A DNA stretch of 64,000 bases from Ifrita kowaldi (taxonomy: Eukaryota; Chordata; Aves; Passeriformes; Cinclosomatidae): NCBI GenBank assembly GCA_013398055.1, contig VZRS01000224.1, positions 590,794-654,793 of the forward strand, read 5' to 3'. Both the position numbers and the translations under genes were made by a program. The notes under the pieces are model-generated. The model searched no databases. It was not told where the DNA came from and saw only the letters and a program-made list of their open reading frames with translations. The stretch's first letter is position 1. Each line of letters starts with the position of its first letter. Below are positions 62,201 to 64,000 of this stretch, one piece after another.

Positions 62201-64000
62201 TGAAAAGTTATTTGGGTCATAGCTCCTCTGCTTAGTTTAGCACATCACTGCAAAGAAGCTGAAACTGACACAGTGCAGCTGAGGATGTGAAGCCAGGGAC
62301 AGCAGGAGCTGCTCAGAAGATTCTGCAACACAGACACAGCTGCATTCTCTAGAAAAACTATCATAAAATTCAAAGAACTGTCCTCTATAACATTCTAAAA
62401 TGAAGTATCTAAACCTTTACATTCACAACTACTTACTTTGTTTAAAAATCACCCTCAAGTTACAGAAATAAAGAAAAGAATTAAACACTTATTTTTATTC
62501 AAAATAAAAAGCTTCAATAGCTCTTAAAACACTTCCACAAATCTGAAGGAATTGTGACATACCTCTCCTCCTCACACACATCTCTCTTTGGCTAAAAAAA
62601 GGAAAATCTGCCAGTTTCAGCAGGCATCACACTCGGGTCACTCTGCACTTAATAAACTGTCAGCATTAAACCCTGAATTTCAACGCTGAGAAACAACAGG
62701 AAACTTTAAGGAAAGCTTCAGAACCTCATTACTGGGAAGGTGGTAGGAGCCCTGCTGTCTTACACTGCACTGTTCTGCACAGGTCTTTGACACTCTTTTT
62801 TCATTAATTCGGGCTGCATGCTCCTTAAAACTATGTAACCATTCAGAAATCATAGAAACATAGAATGTTAAAGGGCTGGAAGGGACCTCAGAGATCTCCT
62901 AGTCCTAACACTCCCTGCCATAGGCAGGGACACCTCCCACTAGGCTGTGTCACTCAAGGCCTTGAATACTGCCAGGGCTGGGGCATCCACAACCTCCCTG
63001 GGCAGCCTGTTCCAGCATCTCACAACCCTCAAGCAAAAGCATTTCTTACTAATACCTAACCTAAATTTCCCCTCTTTCCATTTGTACCCCTTACTCCTGA
63101 TGCAATTTGTACCCATATTCCTGACAAGGAGTCTCTCTCCAGCTTCCCTGTAGGCCCCCTTCAGACACTGGAAGGTTGCTGTGAGGTCTCCATGCAGCCT
63201 TTTCTTCTCCAGACCGAACAGCTCCAACTTCCTCAGCCTTATCTTTGCCTACAGCGTCAGAAAAGCGCAGCAAGACACAAAGCCTCAGGCACTTAAAGCC
63301 AGCAGTGCATTGCAGTTTGCATCCCTGTACTTCACCTACCATCCAGTTTGCCTTCTGCTGGGGAGCTTGGCCTCAGAAAGCAAACACAGCTACCAAAGAA
63401 CCCGAGCTGCTTTGTGCACGAGGCCATCACAGCATCGGTGCATGTTCAAAAATATCGAGGAGCTTCGAAATAAAAAAAAAAAAAAATAAATGAACGCACA
63501 ACTGAGCTGTTATTAAAAGCAGTTTAAAACCTTTTAGAAGAAACGAAAAAGAACTCCCAAATACTGCTCTCGGCCCGTGCTTTGGGCAGGCACAGCAATG
63601 CCCAACAGGCAGCGCCGCTCTGCTGATACAGGCTGCAAAATTATGGTCAGGTCACACATGCGGATCGTTCGCACCGCTCCGAGACGGGAAGGCCGGCAAG
63701 GAAAGCAGCACGAGAAACACGGCCCACGCCACTGCCCTCTACCCGACTCCATTCCCCGGAGCCCCCTCCCCACCGGTGCCCCCGCACCCAGCCCCGGCAN
63801 CCCCCGCCCCCAGCCCCGGCAGCACAGGCGAACCCCGTCCCTCTGAAGGCCGCGCCTTGGGGCACGGCCCGGCCTCACGGCAATGCCCGGCCAGCGCGGG
63901 CACCGTCGGGGGGCGAGGATGCAGGGGAGGACGGTACCTGTGGGCCGTGCCGTGCGGCCGCGCCGCCGCCCCGAGCAGCCGCGCCGTGAGCCCGCCGCAG
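44059..64000 (-). CDS. MRPS31: MRPS31, mitochondrial small ribosomal subunit protein mS31 (imogen 38); seven exons, 5' end beyond window
   Basis: This nuclear gene encodes mS31, a structural protein of the small subunit of the mitochondrial ribosome, made in the cytosol and imported into the matrix. Its exons join as 63938-64000 (partial), 61389-61670, 60555-60713, 55971-56117, 53624-53697, 49185-49328 and 44059-44270. All introns are GT-AG and all phases fit. The spliced frame shows 359 residues, against about 395 recalled for human, so only the start and part of the presequence are missing. The N-terminal half is variable and rich in K, E, S and Q, with a [18 protein letters not shown] block (residues about 118-135). 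The C-terminal part (from about 245) is the conserved core, with [35 protein letters not shown] and [10 protein letters not shown]. The C-terminus stops after LLQEI, about six residues earlier than recalled human. No disabling change was found. Confidence 0.97.
46575..46668 (+). mobile_element. CR1 3'-end remnant (about 95 bp)
   Basis: The sequence 'gatctagtgaaaaaatgtccctgtccatggcagagggtttgaac' followed by 'gatctttaaaggtccctttcaacacaaag' matches the last 90 bases of avian CR1 in plus orientation, in eroded form. The terminal octamers are degraded. It is antisense to MRPS31. Confidence 0.85.
47820..48156 (+). repeat. LTR-like segment with AATAAA and an 83-bp tandem duplication
   Basis: Two imperfect tandem copies begin at 47995 and 48078 with AAAGACTCTTTGTC and AAAGACACTTTGTC. 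They share CCAGACAGC.GGTTCCAGCC and AACCA-TGCC blocks, and the second copy ends near 48156. Just upstream is TCAATAAAGATTCTTGTTTG, with AATAAA at 47967-47972. A more GC-rich sequence than its surroundings next to an internal polyadenylation signal resembles the R-U5 end of an endogenous retroviral LTR. No primer-binding site or retroviral frame was seen, so the LTR reading is tentative while the tandem duplication is clear. Confidence 0.5.
49185..49328 (-). CDS. MRPS31: MRPS31 exon 6
   Basis: This exon is 144 bases long, with acceptor TTTTTAG and donor G|GTATGT. It encodes [20 protein letters not shown], then [20 protein letters not shown] and DNEV, the start of the highly conserved C-terminal core. 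The tryptophan-rich TIWDLEFAK and WTKEG.LWEFPI motifs are diagnostic for mS31. Confidence 0.97.
49329..53623 (-). other. MRPS31: MRPS31 intron 5 (4.3 kb)
   Basis: The intron is AT-rich except for the 1.1-kb CR1 copy at 52.0-53.1 kb. Apart from that element and short A/T runs, nothing else is recognised in it. Confidence 0.9.
52015..53090 (+). mobile_element. CR1 LINE, 5'-truncated 1.1-kb copy, antisense to MRPS31
   Basis: It follows the avian CR1 consensus closely from the reverse-transcriptase region ('gttgggtggtcacatccagatggtccaagg') to the 3' end ('ggtcccttccaacccaaacaactacgattct'). Recognisable translated blocks include 'tgggaccagtattgttcagtgcc' (the GPVLF region) and 'ggttcaacaaggccaagtgcaaggtgctgcacctggg' ([12 protein letters not shown]). 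Frameshifts and stops break the frame, so it is inactive. Short open frames on both strands here are parts of this element. Confidence 0.96.
53624..53697 (-). CDS. MRPS31: MRPS31 exon 5
   Basis: This exon is only 74 bases long, with acceptor TTTATAG and donor ACAG|GTTAGT. It encodes [20 protein letters not shown] plus ALKT. The GKRLNIF core is identical to the human protein. It is too short to stand out as an open frame and was found by following intron phase. Confidence 0.93.
53698..55970 (-). other. MRPS31: MRPS31 intron 4 (2.3 kb)
   Basis: The intron is AT-rich, with short A-runs (for example near 53812) and no recognised repeat family, RNA gene or exon. Confidence 0.88.
55971..56117 (-). 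CDS. MRPS31: MRPS31 exon 4
   Basis: This exon is 147 bases long, with acceptor TTTCAG and donor AG|GTATTT. It encodes [20 protein letters not shown], then [10 protein letters not shown] and a serine/arginine-rich end. It matches the NIISDM...LRIQFDEG part of human mS31. Arginine codons are split at both borders. Confidence 0.92.
56118..60554 (-). other. MRPS31: MRPS31 intron 3 (4.4 kb)
   Basis: The intron is AT-rich. Chance open frames such as 60003-60458 plus show no family resemblance. I see no CR1 copy, which makes it the longest repeat-poor intron of the gene. Confidence 0.88.
60555..60713 (-). CDS. MRPS31: MRPS31 exon 3
   Basis: This exon is 159 bases long, with acceptor CTTACAG and donor CG|GTCTGT. 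It encodes [20 protein letters not shown], then [14 protein letters not shown], a segment conserved with human mS31 (PLSPELVAAASAVADSLP, KSELLSQLQQHEE). The donor departs from consensus after GT, which may make it weak. Confidence 0.95.
60714..61388 (-). other. MRPS31: MRPS31 intron 2 (0.7 kb)
   Basis: This is a short intron with a pyrimidine-rich acceptor end upstream of exon 3 at about 60714-60760. It contains an A-run on the plus strand and nothing else recognisable. Confidence 0.9.
61389..61670 (-). CDS. MRPS31: MRPS31 exon 2
   Basis: This exon is 282 bases long. The acceptor is ATCTAG and the donor is CG|GTACAG. It completes the split serine, then reads [15 protein letters not shown] and a hydrophilic, lysine/glutamate-rich stretch including [14 protein letters not shown] (human has LLGIIKGMKVEL at the same place). 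It ends in the split arginine codon CG|A. It is mostly the poorly conserved N-terminal region. Confidence 0.94.
61671..63937 (-). other. MRPS31: MRPS31 intron 1 (2.3 kb)
   Basis: The part nearest exon 1 is CpG-rich. A CR1 copy occupies 62849-63252, and the remainder is AT-rich without recognised features. Confidence 0.9.
62849..63252 (-). mobile_element. CR1 LINE fragment with readable reverse-transcriptase C-terminus
   Basis: On the plus strand the left end reads ATCATAGAAACATAGAATG, a diverged inverted CR1 3' terminus. The minus-strand frame within 62940-63227 is open and shows the known CR1 ORF2 tail: [32 protein letters not shown] and [12 protein letters not shown]. The rest of ORF2 is missing through 5' truncation. 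The copy is in the same orientation as MRPS31, within intron 1. Confidence 0.95.
63540..64000. promoter_or_regulatory. MRPS31: CpG island at the MRPS31 promoter (partial)
   Basis: GC and CpG content rise steeply from about 63.55 kb to the window edge and cover exon 1. One undetermined base sits at 63800, between two copies of a CCCCAGCCCCGGCA-like string. The island presumably continues into the MRPS31 core promoter, which is outside the window. Confidence 0.85.
63938..64000 (-). CDS. MRPS31: MRPS31 exon 1 (partial; mitochondrial presequence)
   Basis: The visible part reads [20 protein letters not shown] and ends with two bases of a split serine codon before the donor GTACCG. Arginines spaced among alanine and leucine, with no acidic residue, fit a mitochondrial targeting presequence. 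The frame was chosen because only it joins exon 2 in the correct phase (AG|C). The initiator methionine is beyond the right edge. Confidence 0.88.

Noticed and set aside
1..64000. CRISPR arrays, bacterial operons, tRNA or rRNA genes, phage or plasmid features
   Set aside because: None was seen. The sequence is vertebrate nuclear DNA and no cloverleaf or ribosomal segment was recognised by eye.

Overview
The window is nuclear DNA from a bird. The best evidence is at least eight fragments of CR1 LINE retrotransposons that carry the avian CR1 3' end, which ends in a short tandem of ATTCTATG-type units. Genes are spread over long GT-AG introns, promoters lie in CpG islands, and there is no bacterial-style gene packing. 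The species cannot be told from the sequence. Two protein-coding genes can be supported, both on the minus strand, and their order matches the FOXO1-MRPS31 neighbourhood known in other vertebrates.

Layout. Positions 1-16704 are the 5' part of the large first intron of FOXO1. They hold an assembly gap of 10 N, CR1 fragments and low-complexity DNA, and no exon was found. Positions 16705-16728 are the last eight codons of FOXO1 exon 1 (SNSSAGWK plus a splice donor), inside the forkhead domain. The rest of the coding exon is lost in a 421-N gap (16729-17149). Positions 17150 to about 17600 are the FOXO1 5' UTR and promoter, in a CpG island that also runs into intron 1. Positions from about 17.7 to 43.9 kb are intergenic. 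They contain CR1 copies, long purine and pyrimidine tracts, two clusters of plus-strand open frames that I could not assign to any family (26.0-28.2 kb and 31.3-32.4 kb), and an isolated promoter-like GC-rich spot at 39.0-39.3 kb.

Positions from about 43.9 to 64.0 kb carry MRPS31, the mitochondrial small-subunit ribosomal protein mS31 (imogen 38). Seven exons could be placed to the base. All six introns are GT-AG, every reading phase joins correctly, and 359 residues are visible. Only the start codon and the first part of the mitochondrial presequence lie beyond the right edge. Its introns contain a 1.1-kb antisense CR1, a CR1 copy with a still readable reverse-transcriptase C-terminus, and an LTR-like stretch that overlaps an 83-bp tandem duplication.

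The genes do not form a functional pathway. FOXO1 is a nuclear transcription factor of the insulin/AKT axis and MRPS31 is a structural protein of the mitochondrial ribosome. No convincing new system was found. The items most worth checking are the exon-like frames at 26-28 kb and the promoter-like element at 39.2 kb.
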